Below are positions 32,198 through 41,287 of a stretch of 64,000 nt of DNA, piece by piece; positions within the stretch are counted from its first letter, which is position 1; every line of letters starts with the position of its first letter. The position numbers and the translations under genes are program-made. A model generated the notes under the pieces. That model made no database searches. It was not told the origin of the DNA and was given only the letters and a program-made list of their open reading frames with translations. Source of the DNA: JANNAT01 sp031422555 (lineage in GTDB: Bacteria; Pseudomonadota; Alphaproteobacteria; Rhodobacterales; Rhodobacteraceae); the NCBI GenBank assembly GCA_031422555.1, contig JANPLZ010000056.1, positions 1-64,000 on the forward strand. The letters run 5' to 3'.

Positions 32198-33976
32198 ATG
32201 CGCATGACCACCGAAGAGGCTTTCGTCAAAGTGCTGCAAATGCACGGAATTGCGCATGCGTTTGGCATCATCGGATCGGCGTTCATGCCCATTTCGGATT
32301 TGTTTCCCCGCGCGGGGATCACGTTCTGGGACTGCGCGCATGAAGGCTCGGGCGGGATGATGGCGGACGGCTATACGCGTGCCACCGGCAAAATGTCGAT
32401 GATGATCGCGCAAAACGGCCCCGGCATCACCAACTTTGTGACCCCGGTAAAAACCGCCTATTGGAACCACACACCGCTGTTGCTGGTCACCCCGCAGGCG
32501 GCGAACAAGACCATTGGCATGGGCGGCTTTCAAGAAGTGGAACAGATGGCACTGTTCAAGGATATGGTGGCCTATCAGGAAGAGGTGCGCGACCCCTCGC
32601 GCGTGGCCGAAGTGTTGAACCGGGTGATCCTGAACGCGCGGCGGCTGTCTGCGCCCGCCCAGATCAACATGCCGCGCGATTACTGGACCCAAGTGATCGA
32701 CATTGATCTGCCCGCCATGGTGATGTTTGAACGCCCCGCGGGGGGGGCAGAGGCCATCGCCGCCGCCGCCGATCTGCTGTCAGCCGCGAAATTTCCCGTC
32801 ATCCTGAACGGCGCGGGCGTGGTTCTGGCGGGCGCGATCCCGGCGTCGATAGCTTTGGCCGAACGGTTGGAGGCACCGGTCTGCGTCGGCTATCAGCACA
32901 ATGATGCCTTCCCCGGCAGCCATCCGCTGTTTGCCGGACCCTTGGGCTATAACGGCTCCAAGGCAGCAATGGAGTTGATTTCCGCTGCGGATGTGGTATT
33001 GTGTTTGGGTACCCGATTGAATCCGTTTTCAACGCTTCCGGGATACGCGCTGGACTATTGGCCAGCTTCGGCCAAAATCATCCAAGTCGACATCAACCCG
33101 GATCGTATCGGGCTGACCAAGAAGGTTACTGTTGGCATTGTCGGCGACGCTAAATCCGTCGCCGAAGCGGTATTGGCGCGTCTGGCCCCTGCCGCAGGTA
33201 ACCATGCGCGCCTTGAACGCCGGGCCAGGATTGCCCAGACAAAATCAAGCTGGCTGCAGGCGCTGTCGTCGATGGATCACGAAGACGATGATGCCGGCAC
33301 TACATGGAACGCCCGCGCGCGGGCGGCCAAACCCGACTGGATGTCGCCTCGCATGGCGTGGCGGGCAATTCAGGCGGCCCTGCCGCGCGATGCGATCATT
33401 TCATCCGATATTGGCAACAACTGCGCCATCGGCAATGCCTATCCAACGTTCGAGCAGGGCCGCAAATATCTGGCACCGGGGCTATTTGGCCCCTGCGGAT
33501 ACGGTCTGCCCGTGGTGGTGGGGGCCAAAATCGGCTGTCCCGATGTGCCGGTGGTGGGGTTTTCCGGCGACGGGGCCTTTGGCATTGCGGTGACCGAACT
33601 CACCGCCATCGGACGGCCGGAATGGCCCGCCGTCACCATGGTGGTGTTTCGCAACTACCAATGGGGCGCGGAAAAGCGCAACTCGACGCTGTGGTATGAG
33701 GATAATTTCATCGGCACCGAGTTGGATCTGGGCGTGTCTTACGCGGGCATCGCCAAGGCCTGCGGCTTGCAAGGCGTGCTCGCCCATACGATGGACGAAT
33801 TGACGGCTGCCTTGCGTCAAGCGGTGATCGACCAGATGCAGCACGGCAAGACCACCCTGATCGAAGCGATGATCAATCAGGAACTGGGAGAGCCGTTCCG
33901 CCGCGATGCAATGAAAAAGCCGGTGGCCGTGGCGGGAATTTCGGCGTCAGATATGCGCCAGCAAGTGGCCGGGTAA
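32198..33976 (+). CDS. xsc: Sulfoacetaldehyde acetyltransferase
   Basis: A 592-residue thiamine-diphosphate enzyme, the size normal for Xsc. It converts sulfoacetaldehyde plus phosphate to acetyl phosphate and sulfite. The catalytic Glu of ThDP enzymes is E49 (CAHEGSGGMMADGYTRATG), and the ThDP/Mg motif starts at GDG (457-459, GFSGDGAFGIAV) and ends with the Asn in VVFRNYQWGAEK. GAGGAG at 32185-32190 supports the ATG at 32198. The stop is followed by a family B repeat and the exporter gene. Confidence 0.93.
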   Translation: MRMTTEEAFVKVLQMHGIAHAFGIIGSAFMPISDLFPRAGITFWDCAHEGSGGMMADGYTRATGKMSMMIAQNGPGITNFVTPVKTAYWNHTPLLLVTPQAANKTIGMGGFQEVEQMALFKDMVAYQEEVRDPSRVAEVLNRVILNARRLSAPAQINMPRDYWTQVIDIDLPAMVMFERPAGGAEAIAAAADLLSAAKFPVILNGAGVVLAGAIPASIALAERLEAPVCVGYQHNDAFPGSHPLFAGPLGYNGSKAAMELISAADVVLCLGTRLNPFSTLPGYALDYWPASAKIIQVDINPDRIGLTKKVTVGIVGDAKSVAEAVLARLAPAAGNHARLERRARIAQTKSSWLQALSSMDHEDDDAGTTWNARARAAKPDWMSPRMAWRAIQAALPRDAIISSDIGNNCAIGNAYPTFEQGRKYLAPGLFGPCGYGLPVVVGAKIGCPDVPVVGFSGDGAFGIAVTELTAIGRPEWPAVTMVVFRNYQWGAEKRNSTLWYEDNFIGTELDLGVSYAGIAKACGLQGVLAHTMDELTAALRQAVIDQMQHGKTTLIEAMINQELGEPFRRDAMKKPVAVAGISASDMRQQVAG

Positions 33977-33987
33977 TGCGGTGGTCT

Positions 33988-34009
33988 GAAATTTTCGGCG
34001 AAAAATTTC
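33988..34009. repeat. Dispersed palindromic repeat, family B, partial copy
   Basis: A near-palindrome of 22 bases with arms GAAATTTTCG and CGAAAAATTTC directly behind the xsc stop. It matches the TTTTTCGSCGAAAAA unit found after clpX and after preA. Reading it as coding would give the exporter an extra 16 residues, which I regard as artefactual. Confidence 0.65.
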
Positions 34010-34023
34010 CGCCGGCCGCCGCC

Positions 34024-34764
34024 ATGCCGTTTGATCTTGGCCCCGCCGCGTTGATCTGGATGGGCGTTGCCATCTTGGTCGCCGCCTTTGTGCGCGGCTA
34101 TTCCGGCTTTGGCTATTCGGCGATGGTGATCGCGGCGTCCAGCTTGGTGACCAACCCTTTGAACTTTGTCGCCGTGGTGGTCATTCTGGAAACCGTGATG
34201 TCGCTGCAAGCGGCGCGCGGCGCGGGCCCCGATATTGATTGGCGGCGGGTGGGCTGGCTGATGGCGGGGGCCGCGGTAGGATTGCCGCTGGGGCTGTGGA
34301 TTTTGACCGGATCCAGCGAAGATACCGCCCGTGCGGTGATTGCGGGCTATGTTCTGCTCATGTGCGGCGTGCTGCTGGCAGGCTGGCGGCTGGCAGCCGA
34401 AGTGCGCGGCACCGGCAATGTGCTGGCGGGTCTGGTGTCCGGTCTTGCCAATGCGCCGGGCATGGGGGGCCTGCCGATTGCTGCGTTTTTCGCGGCCCAA
34501 CCGATGCGCCCGGCGGTGTTTCGCGCCACGCTGATTGCATATTTTCCACTGCTTGATCTCTATTCCGCGCCTTTGTATTGGCTGGCGGGGCTGGTCAGTT
34601 GGGATACGCTGTGGGCGGCGCTGATGGCGTTACCGATCACAGCTTTGGGCAATTGGCTGGGATCGCGGCATTTCCTGACCACCGACCCACAGGATTTTCG
34701 CCGCTTTGCCATCGTTTTGCTGGCGGCGCTGGCGGCGGCCAGCCTGATCAAGGCGGTGATCTGA
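34024..34764 (+). CDS. TSUP-family (TauE/SafE) membrane protein, probable sulfite exporter
   Basis: A 246-residue membrane protein with about seven or eight hydrophobic segments and the TSUP/TauE features YSGFGYSAMVIAAS near the N-terminus and GLANAPGMGGLPIAAFFAAQP in the second half. Beside xsc it most likely exports sulfite (or another sulfur anion) released by Xsc. I choose the ATG at 34024; an ATG at 33976 overlaps the xsc stop (TAATG), but its extra codons consist of the repeat. The stop abuts the start of the acetate kinase gene. Confidence 0.83.
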   Translation: MPFDLGPAALIWMGVAILVAAFVRGYSGFGYSAMVIAASSLVTNPLNFVAVVVILETVMSLQAARGAGPDIDWRRVGWLMAGAAVGLPLGLWILTGSSEDTARAVIAGYVLLMCGVLLAGWRLAAEVRGTGNVLAGLVSGLANAPGMGGLPIAAFFAAQPMRPAVFRATLIAYFPLLDLYSAPLYWLAGLVSWDTLWAALMALPITALGNWLGSRHFLTTDPQDFRRFAIVLLAALAAASLIKAVI

Positions 34765-35793
34765 ATGCAGATGCTGGTGGTCAACGCCGGATCATCATCC
34801 CTGAAACTGGCGCTATACGATGCGGCCCTGACCGAGGTGCGCGCTGCCCGGATCACCGAAATAGACGCGGCCGGCCATGGCCCGGCTCTGCAGGCGGGTC
34901 TGGCACAGATGGGCGTTGATGTGGCGCAACTGACCGCCGCTGCCCACCGGGTTGTGCATGGCGGCGCAACCCTGACCGCGCCCTGCCGTCTGACCGCGCA
35001 AACCATCGCGGCGATTGACGCCTGCACCCGGCTTGCGCCGTTGCACAATCCCGCCAATCTGCTGGCGATCCGGGCGCTGGCGGCGCTGGCGCCCGGTCTG
35101 GCGCAATTTGCAAGTTTCGACACCGCCTTTCACGCCACCAACCCCGCCGTGGCCACCAGATACGCCATCGCGCCCCACCATCACGCCGCGGGCATCCGCC
35201 GCTATGGCTTTCATGGCCTCAGCTATGCCGGTTTGGTGCAAAGCCTGCCCGCACAGTCTGGCGCGCCGTTGCCAGACCGTTTGCTGGCGCTGCATCTGGG
35301 CAACGGCGCGTCGCTGTGCGCGATCTTAGGCGGCCAGTCCGTCGCCACCACCATGGGGTATTCGCCGCTGGACGGGCTAAGCATGGGCACGCGGGCGGGC
35401 AGCATCGACGGCAATGCGGTGTTGGCACTGGCGCACATCCACGGCATCGACGGCGCGGCGCATATCCTGAACCGTGAAAGTGGCTTGCTGGCTTTGGGCG
35501 GGCACAGCGACATGCGCGCGCTGCAGACCGCAGGCACCCCCGAAGCCCACTTTGCCGTGCAGCATTTTTGCTATTGGGCGGCGCGGCACGCGGGCGCGAT
35601 GATGGCGGCGATGGGCGGGCTGGATGCCATCGCCTTTACCGGCGGCATTGGTGAAAATGATGCAGCCGTGCGCACAGCGATTCTGGATCAACTGGCGTGG
35701 GCGGCGGCAGGCAAGCCGGTCTATGTGGTCGCCGCCGCCGAAGAACGCCAGATCGCGCAAGAGGCGATGGCCGAAATCAGGAAGGGGCGCTGA
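34765..35793 (+). CDS. ackA: Acetate kinase
   Basis: A 342-residue acetate/propionate kinase, shorter than the roughly 400-residue E. coli enzyme. Family signatures: LVVNAGSSSLKL (4-15), AFHATNP, YGFHGLSY with the catalytic His region, LHLGNGASLCAI, GLSMGTRAGSIDG and AFTGGIGEND. It can turn acetyl phosphate made by Xsc into acetate plus ATP. Many taurine loci instead carry phosphotransacetylase, making acetyl-CoA. The ATG follows the exporter stop with no gap. Confidence 0.9.
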   Translation: MQMLVVNAGSSSLKLALYDAALTEVRAARITEIDAAGHGPALQAGLAQMGVDVAQLTAAAHRVVHGGATLTAPCRLTAQTIAAIDACTRLAPLHNPANLLAIRALAALAPGLAQFASFDTAFHATNPAVATRYAIAPHHHAAGIRRYGFHGLSYAGLVQSLPAQSGAPLPDRLLALHLGNGASLCAILGGQSVATTMGYSPLDGLSMGTRAGSIDGNAVLALAHIHGIDGAAHILNRESGLLALGGHSDMRALQTAGTPEAHFAVQHFCYWAARHAGAMMAAMGGLDAIAFTGGIGENDAAVRTAILDQLAWAAAGKPVYVVAAAEERQIAQEAMAEIRKGR

Positions 35794-35846
35794 TATTCCG
35801 TGTCCAGCCCCAAACACCGAACGAAATTCCGGATTGATTGGGTAAA

Positions 35847-35865
35847 TTGCAACGCCGTGTCGCAA
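35847..35865. promoter_or_regulatory. Imperfect inverted repeat upstream of soeA
   Basis: TTGCAACGCCGTGTCGCAA is a 19-bp imperfect palindrome (7 of 9 arm positions match) in the 149-base gap between ackA and soeA. It could be an operator for the sulfite oxidation genes; evidence is symmetry and position only. Confidence 0.3.
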
Positions 35866-35942
35866 ACAGGCTTGTTCGCTGAAAATCTTCCGTCCAAACT
35901 GCTTTAACGTCTTGGCGCATACCCTGCAGCATAAAGGCCGCA

Positions 35943-38747
35943 ATGACCGTTCAGCCCAAAATCAACCTCTCGCCTCCGGTATCGGATGAGGTGCGCAAAA
36001 CCACCTGCTATATGTGCGCCTGCCGCTGTGGCATCGACGTGCATCTGAAATCGGGCCCCGACGGCAAAGATCGCGTCAGCTATATCGAAGGCAACCGCGA
36101 CCATCCGATCAACAAGGGGGTGCTGTGCGCCAAGGGTGCCTCGGGCATCATGCAGGTCACCGCCCCCAGCCGCCTGCGCGCGCCCTTGCGCCGGGTTGGC
36201 CCGCGCGGATCGGGCGCGTTTGAGGAAATCTCATGGGATGAGGCGTTGCAAACCGCCGTCGACTGGATGAAACCCTTGCGCGAAACCGCCCCGGAAAAGC
36301 TGGCGTTCTTTACCGGGCGCGATCAGTCGCAATCCTTTACCGGCTGGTGGGCGCAGGCTTACGGCACCCCGAATTACGCAGCCCACGGTGGGTTTTGCAG
36401 CGTAAACATGGCCGCCGCCGGTATTTATACTATCGGCGGCGCGTTTTGGGAGTTTGGCCAACCCGATTGGGAGCGCACAAAGCTGTTCGTGCTGTTTGGT
36501 GTCGCCGAAGATCACGACAGCAATCCGATCAAGATCGGTCTGGGCAAATTGAAAGAACGCGGGTGCCGCGTGATCGGGGTGAACCCCATCCGCACCGGCT
36601 ATAACGCGGTCGCCGATGATTGGATCGGCATCACGCCGGGCACCGATGGGCTGCTGATCCTGTCGCTGATCCATTGCCTGCTGGTGGCGGGCAAGATTGA
36701 TCTGGACTATCTGGCTAAGTTCACCAACGCGCCTTTGCTGGTGGTGGACACCGGCCCCGACAAAGGCATGATCGCCAAGAACGCCGAAAGCCAACCCTTT
36801 GTTATAGACCGGCGCACCGGCATGCCTGCCCCATGGGACGGGCGTGGCGTGCAGCCCGATCTGGGGGCGGTTTACGGCGGCAACCGCACGGTTTTTCAGC
36901 ATATGGCGGAGCGCTATCTGTCGCCCGATTACGCGCCCGAGGCGGTGGCAGACCGCTGTGGCATCGCGGCCGTGCGCATTCACGCGCTGGCGGCAGAGCT
37001 GGCGCAGGTGGCGTTTGATCAGGCCATTGTGCTGGATCAACCCTGGACCGATTTTCGCGGCGATACCCATGAAAATATGCCGGGCCGCCCGGTATCCTTC
37101 CACGCCATGCGCGGTATTTCCGCCCATTCCAACGGCTTTCAGACCGCCCGCGCCCTTCATCTTTTGCAGATCATTCTTGGCACCGTCGAAGTGCCCGGCG
37201 GCTACCGGCTAAAGCCGCCCTACCCAAAACCGATGGAGGCGCATCCCACCCCGCATTTCGTCACCGCCCCCGGCAAACCGCTGTCCGGCCCGCATCTGGG
37301 TTATGTGCGCGGCCCCGAAAATCTGGCGCTGCACGAGGACGGCACGGCGGTGCGCATTGACAAGGCCTTCACTTGGGAAAACCCGTTTTCCGCGCATGGC
37401 ATGATGCACATGGTGATCCCGAATGCCCATGCCGGTAATCCTTACCGCATCGACACGCTGTTTTTATACATGGCGAATATGGCGTGGAATTCGTCGATGA
37501 ATTCCGCCGCCGTGATGGACATGCTGACGGACACGGGGCCTGACGGCGAATACGTGATCCCCCGCATCATCTATTCCGACGCTTACGCCAGCGAAATGGT
37601 CGCCTATGCCGACCTGATCCTGCCCGACACCACCTATCTGGAACGTCACGACTGCATCAGCCTGCTGGACCGCCCCATATCAGAACCGGGGGCGGCGGGT
37701 GACAGCATCCGCTGGCCGGTTGTGGAGCCCGACCGTCCCGGACATGCGGGTGTGCGCCCGTTTCAGTCGGTGCTGCTGGATCTGGGCGTGCGGCTGGGAC
37801 TGGCCCCGATGGTCAACCCAGATGGCAGCCCGAAATTCAAGGATTATGCCGATTACATCGTCAACCATATCCGCCGCCCCGGTGTGGGGCCGCTGATGGG
37901 GTTTCGGGGCGCTGATGGCAATCAGGAGGGGCGCGGTGATGCCAACCCGAACCAACTGGCGGCCTATGTTGAAAACGGCGGGTTTTATCAGGCGCATGTC
38001 CCTGATAATGCAGCGTTTTACAAGCCTTGGAATGCCGCCTATCAGGATTGGGCGGTGAAAACCTCGTTCTTTGAAACCCCGCAACCGTATCTGTTTTCGA
38101 TCTGGTCCGAACCGATGCGCAAGTTTCAGGCCGCCGCCGAGGGTGTGGGCTTTGTGCAACCCCCCGACCACTTGCGCGAGCAGTTGAAAGTGGCGATGGA
38201 CCCGCTGCCAACGTGGTATCCCCCGTTTGGTGATGCGGCGGCGGCGGAATTCCCCCTGCACGCGATCACTCAGCGCCCGATGGATATGTATCATTCCTGG
38301 GGCAGCCAGAACGCGTGGCTGCGCCAGATCAGGGGTAAGAATTACCTGTATGTGCCGACCAAAGTGTGGCGGGCCAACGGGTTTGAGCCGGGGGATTACG
38401 CGCGCGTCACCTCGCCCAGCGGGGAAATCACCGTGCCGGTGGCGCATATGGCGGCGCTGAACGAAAATACCGTCTGGACATGGAATGCGATTGGCAAACG
38501 CAAAGGGGCCTGGGCCTTGGACAACTGTGCAACAGAGGCGACCGAGGGGTTTTTGCTGAACCATCTGATTTCCGAACTGTTGCCCGACCGCGGTGACGGA
38601 CGCCGGATCAGCAATTCCGACCCCGTCACCGGACAGGCGGCATGGTTTGATCTGCGGGTGAAAATCGAACGGGTGGGCCCGCAAGGTCATGCCGAACCCA
38701 GCTTTGCGCCGCTGCCGCGCGTTGTGCCAAAAGGGGACAAACGATGA
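35943..38747 (+). CDS. soeA: Sulfite dehydrogenase molybdoprotein subunit SoeA
   Basis: A 934-residue molybdopterin oxidoreductase of the DMSO reductase family. The N-terminal 4Fe-4S motif is C22-x2-C25-x3-C29 with C62 (GVLCAKGASG); C152 in GGFCSVN is a candidate molybdenum ligand. There is no twin-arginine signal peptide, matching the cytoplasmic SoeABC enzyme that oxidises sulfite to sulfate and feeds electrons to quinone. Thiosulfate/polysulfide reductase-like enzymes are relatives, but those are exported. The neighbouring xsc produces sulfite, which makes SoeA the most economical call. AAAGG precedes the ATG; soeB overlaps by four bases. Confidence 0.85.
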   Translation: MTVQPKINLSPPVSDEVRKTTCYMCACRCGIDVHLKSGPDGKDRVSYIEGNRDHPINKGVLCAKGASGIMQVTAPSRLRAPLRRVGPRGSGAFEEISWDEALQTAVDWMKPLRETAPEKLAFFTGRDQSQSFTGWWAQAYGTPNYAAHGGFCSVNMAAAGIYTIGGAFWEFGQPDWERTKLFVLFGVAEDHDSNPIKIGLGKLKERGCRVIGVNPIRTGYNAVADDWIGITPGTDGLLILSLIHCLLVAGKIDLDYLAKFTNAPLLVVDTGPDKGMIAKNAESQPFVIDRRTGMPAPWDGRGVQPDLGAVYGGNRTVFQHMAERYLSPDYAPEAVADRCGIAAVRIHALAAELAQVAFDQAIVLDQPWTDFRGDTHENMPGRPVSFHAMRGISAHSNGFQTARALHLLQIILGTVEVPGGYRLKPPYPKPMEAHPTPHFVTAPGKPLSGPHLGYVRGPENLALHEDGTAVRIDKAFTWENPFSAHGMMHMVIPNAHAGNPYRIDTLFLYMANMAWNSSMNSAAVMDMLTDTGPDGEYVIPRIIYSDAYASEMVAYADLILPDTTYLERHDCISLLDRPISEPGAAGDSIRWPVVEPDRPGHAGVRPFQSVLLDLGVRLGLAPMVNPDGSPKFKDYADYIVNHIRRPGVGPLMGFRGADGNQEGRGDANPNQLAAYVENGGFYQAHVPDNAAFYKPWNAAYQDWAVKTSFFETPQPYLFSIWSEPMRKFQAAAEGVGFVQPPDHLREQLKVAMDPLPTWYPPFGDAAAAEFPLHAITQRPMDMYHSWGSQNAWLRQIRGKNYLYVPTKVWRANGFEPGDYARVTSPSGEITVPVAHMAALNENTVWTWNAIGKRKGAWALDNCATEATEGFLLNHLISELLPDRGDGRRISNSDPVTGQAAWFDLRVKIERVGPQGHAEPSFAPLPRVVPKGDKR

Positions 38748-39481
38748 CCACTTTGCCCGCCACAACGGTGAAAAAACTGGGGTTGGTGATTGATCTGGAC
38801 ACCTGCGTTGGCTGTCAGGCCTGTGTGACGGCATGCAAGGGTTGGAACGATCAGGGCTACGGTGCGCTACTGTCGGATCAAGATCCTTATGGCGCAAACC
38901 CCTCGGGCACGTTCTTAAACCGCGTTCACAGCTATGCCGTGCAACCTCCTGAGGGCGCAGCACAAATCATAAACTTTCCGCGCAGTTGCCTGCACTGTGA
39001 AGACGCGCCCTGCGTCACCGTTTGCCCCACCGGTGCCAGCTATAAACGCGCCGAGGACGGCATTGTTCTGGTCAATGAAGATGCCTGCATGGGCTGTGGG
39101 TTGTGCGCCTGGGCTTGTCCTTACGGCGCGCGCGAGATGGACGCCGATGCGGGGGTGATGAAGAAATGCACCCTGTGCGTTGACCGGATTTACAATGACA
39201 ACCTGCCAGAGGCAGACCGCGAACCGGCGTGCGTGCGCGGCTGCCCGACCGGGGCGCGCCATTTCGGTGATTTTGCCGATCCAGGCAGCGCGGTCAGCAC
39301 ACTCAGTGCGGCGCGCGGCGGTTATGCCCTGATGCCCGATCTGGGCACCCGGCCCACCAACCGCTATTTGCCGCCGCGCAAAAAGGATATGCGTCAGGAC
39401 GCAAGCCTGCTGGCCCCGCTGTTGGACATTCAGGCCACCGGGTTTGCCGGTTGGCTGGACCGTTTGTTGGGCAAGATCTGA
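38744..39481 (+). CDS. soeB: Sulfite dehydrogenase iron-sulfur subunit SoeB
   Basis: A 245-residue ferredoxin-type subunit with cysteine groups for four 4Fe-4S clusters: DTCVGCQACVTACKG, CLHCEDAPCVTVCPTGA, ACMGCGLCAWACPYGA and CTLCVDR with CVRGCPTGA. It relays electrons from SoeA to the membrane subunit. It has no signal peptide, as expected for the cytoplasm-facing complex. Start overlaps the soeA stop by four bases and its own stop overlaps soeC by one base. Confidence 0.9.
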   Translation: MTTLPATTVKKLGLVIDLDTCVGCQACVTACKGWNDQGYGALLSDQDPYGANPSGTFLNRVHSYAVQPPEGAAQIINFPRSCLHCEDAPCVTVCPTGASYKRAEDGIVLVNEDACMGCGLCAWACPYGAREMDADAGVMKKCTLCVDRIYNDNLPEADREPACVRGCPTGARHFGDFADPGSAVSTLSAARGGYALMPDLGTRPTNRYLPPRKKDMRQDASLLAPLLDIQATGFAGWLDRLLGKI

Positions 39482-40371
39482 TGCATCCCGCGCCGTCTGT
39501 CATCGTGTTTTCGGTGCTGTCGGGCATGGGATTTGGCCTGCTCGCCTATTTGGGTGTGGGTCTTGTACATCTGTCCGGCTGGCTGGCTTTTATGTGGTGG
39601 GGGCTGGGCTATGGCCTTGCAATCATTGGCCTCTTGGCTGCGACTTTGCATCTGGCCAACCCCAAAAACGCGCTGAAAGCCTTTTCGCAGTGGCGCAGCA
39701 GTTGGCTGTCGCGTGAGGCGATTGCGGCGGTGGCCACGCTGGTGGTGCTGGCACCGGTGGCGCTGTCAGACTGGTTAACCTTGGGGTGGCCGCGTCAAAT
39801 TGGCCTTCTTGGCGCGGCTTTGGCGGTTTTCACCGTGTTTACCACGTCGATGATTTACACCCAGATCAAAGCCGTGCCGCGCTGGAACCATTGGAGCAAC
39901 CCGGTGATGTTTTTGGCTTTTTGTCTGACCGGCGGTGCGGTTTTGGCCCTGCAACCTTTCGCGGGCTATGCTTTGGCAGGTCTGGCCCCGCTGTTGTGGT
40001 GGGTTTGGCATATTGGCGACCAACAATTTGGTCTGCGGGCGCAAACCTTGGGCACGGCCACTGGATTGGACCGGATCGGCGACGTGACAGTGTTTGAACA
40101 GGCGCACACTGCGGGCAATTATCTGCTGCGCGAGATGATTTTTGTGGTGGCGCGCAAACATGTGGTGCGCCTGCGGCTGATCGCGGTTGGCTTGGCCTCG
40201 GTTGGTCCGGCGCTGTTGCTGGTGCTGTTGCCGCATCACCCGGTGGTGTTCGGCGCGGCAGCGCTATGCCATCTGGTGGGGGCACTGGCGGCGCGCTGGT
40301 TGTTTTTCGCCCAAGCCGAACACGTTGTCGGCCTTTACTATGGCAAACGCCAGGGCTTTGACGTTGGGTGA
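39481..40371 (+). CDS. soeC: Sulfite dehydrogenase membrane anchor SoeC (DmsC-like)
   Basis: A 296-residue DmsC-family membrane protein with about eight transmembrane segments (for example VFSVLSGMGFGLLAYLGVGL and GYALAGLAPLLWWVW). It should anchor SoeAB and pass electrons to the quinone pool. The ATG at 39481 overlaps the soeB stop (TGATG); an upstream in-frame ATG lies within soeB. The three soe genes form a strictly coupled unit. Confidence 0.88.
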   Translation: MHPAPSVIVFSVLSGMGFGLLAYLGVGLVHLSGWLAFMWWGLGYGLAIIGLLAATLHLANPKNALKAFSQWRSSWLSREAIAAVATLVVLAPVALSDWLTLGWPRQIGLLGAALAVFTVFTTSMIYTQIKAVPRWNHWSNPVMFLAFCLTGGAVLALQPFAGYALAGLAPLLWWVWHIGDQQFGLRAQTLGTATGLDRIGDVTVFEQAHTAGNYLLREMIFVVARKHVVRLRLIAVGLASVGPALLLVLLPHHPVVFGAAALCHLVGALAARWLFFAQAEHVVGLYYGKRQGFDVG

Positions 40372-40404
40372 TTTTTCCGCCATCATTGGCCGGGGGGCCG
40401 GGCG

Positions 40405-41280
40405 ATGAACACCACCGAAGCGTTGATTGCCGCACTGCCAATTTGGCAAGGCCCGTTGCGCATGCAGCCGCTGGATGGCGGTTTGACCAATCTTAACATG
40501 CTGGTGCAAGACGATGTGCGCCGCGCGGTTGTGCGGTTGGGCCAAGACATTCCGGTGCATCACATCATGCGCTTCAATGAACTGAACGCCAGTCGCGCAG
40601 CACAGGCTGCCGGGGTATCGCCTGCAGTGATTTACCATGCGCCCGGCGCTTTGGTGATTGACTATATCGAAGGCCGCACTTTGGAGGCGCAAGACTTTCG
40701 CGATAATTCCGTTCTGGATCAAGCGGTTGCCTTGATGGCCAGGGCGCACCGTGATATCCCCAACCACCATCGCGGGCCCGCGTTAACCTTTTGGGTATTC
40801 CATGTGATCCGCAATTACGCGGCGACGTTGCGGCAGGCCAACAGCCGCCACGCCCCGGTGTTTGCAGCCCTTCTGCACGAGGCTACCGCCCTTGAAACCG
40901 CGGTGGGGCCGATAGATCTGGTGTTCGGGCATAATGATCTTCTGGCGGCGAATTTTTTGTTAGATACATCCCGCATGTGGTTGATTGATTGGGATTATGC
41001 GGGATTCAACTCACCCCTGTTTGATCTGGGCGGGCTGGCGGCGAACACCGGGTTGAGCGAGGTGCAAGAAACCCGGATGCTGACGCATTATTTTGAAACA
41101 GCGCCCGATCTGGCCCTGTGGCGGCGTTACCGTGCGATGAAAGCGGCAGCGGCGCTGCGCGAAGCGTTGTGGAGCATGGTGTCCGAGGTGTTTTCAGACA
41201 TCGACTTTGATTATTCGACGTATACGCAGACCCAATTAACCACGTATCGGGCGGCATTTGATGCGTTCCGGCAATCTTGA
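40405..41280 (+). CDS. Choline kinase / aminoglycoside phosphotransferase-like protein
   Basis: A 291-residue kinase-like protein of the choline/ethanolamine kinase and APH family. The Brenner motif VFGHNDLLAANFLLD carries catalytic D178 and N183, and LIDWDYAGFNSPLFDLG carries the metal-binding D195. The N-terminal G-x-TN (GGLTNLN) fits the nucleotide loop. It should phosphorylate an alcohol-amine such as choline or ethanolamine, or a related compound. It starts 33 bases after soeC and ends only seven bases before the next gene, so it is probably in the same transcript. Confidence 0.8.
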   Translation: MNTTEALIAALPIWQGPLRMQPLDGGLTNLNMLVQDDVRRAVVRLGQDIPVHHIMRFNELNASRAAQAAGVSPAVIYHAPGALVIDYIEGRTLEAQDFRDNSVLDQAVALMARAHRDIPNHHRGPALTFWVFHVIRNYAATLRQANSRHAPVFAALLHEATALETAVGPIDLVFGHNDLLAANFLLDTSRMWLIDWDYAGFNSPLFDLGGLAANTGLSEVQETRMLTHYFETAPDLALWRRYRAMKAAAALREALWSMVSEVFSDIDFDYSTYTQTQLTTYRAAFDAFRQS

Positions 41281-41287
41281 GGACATG

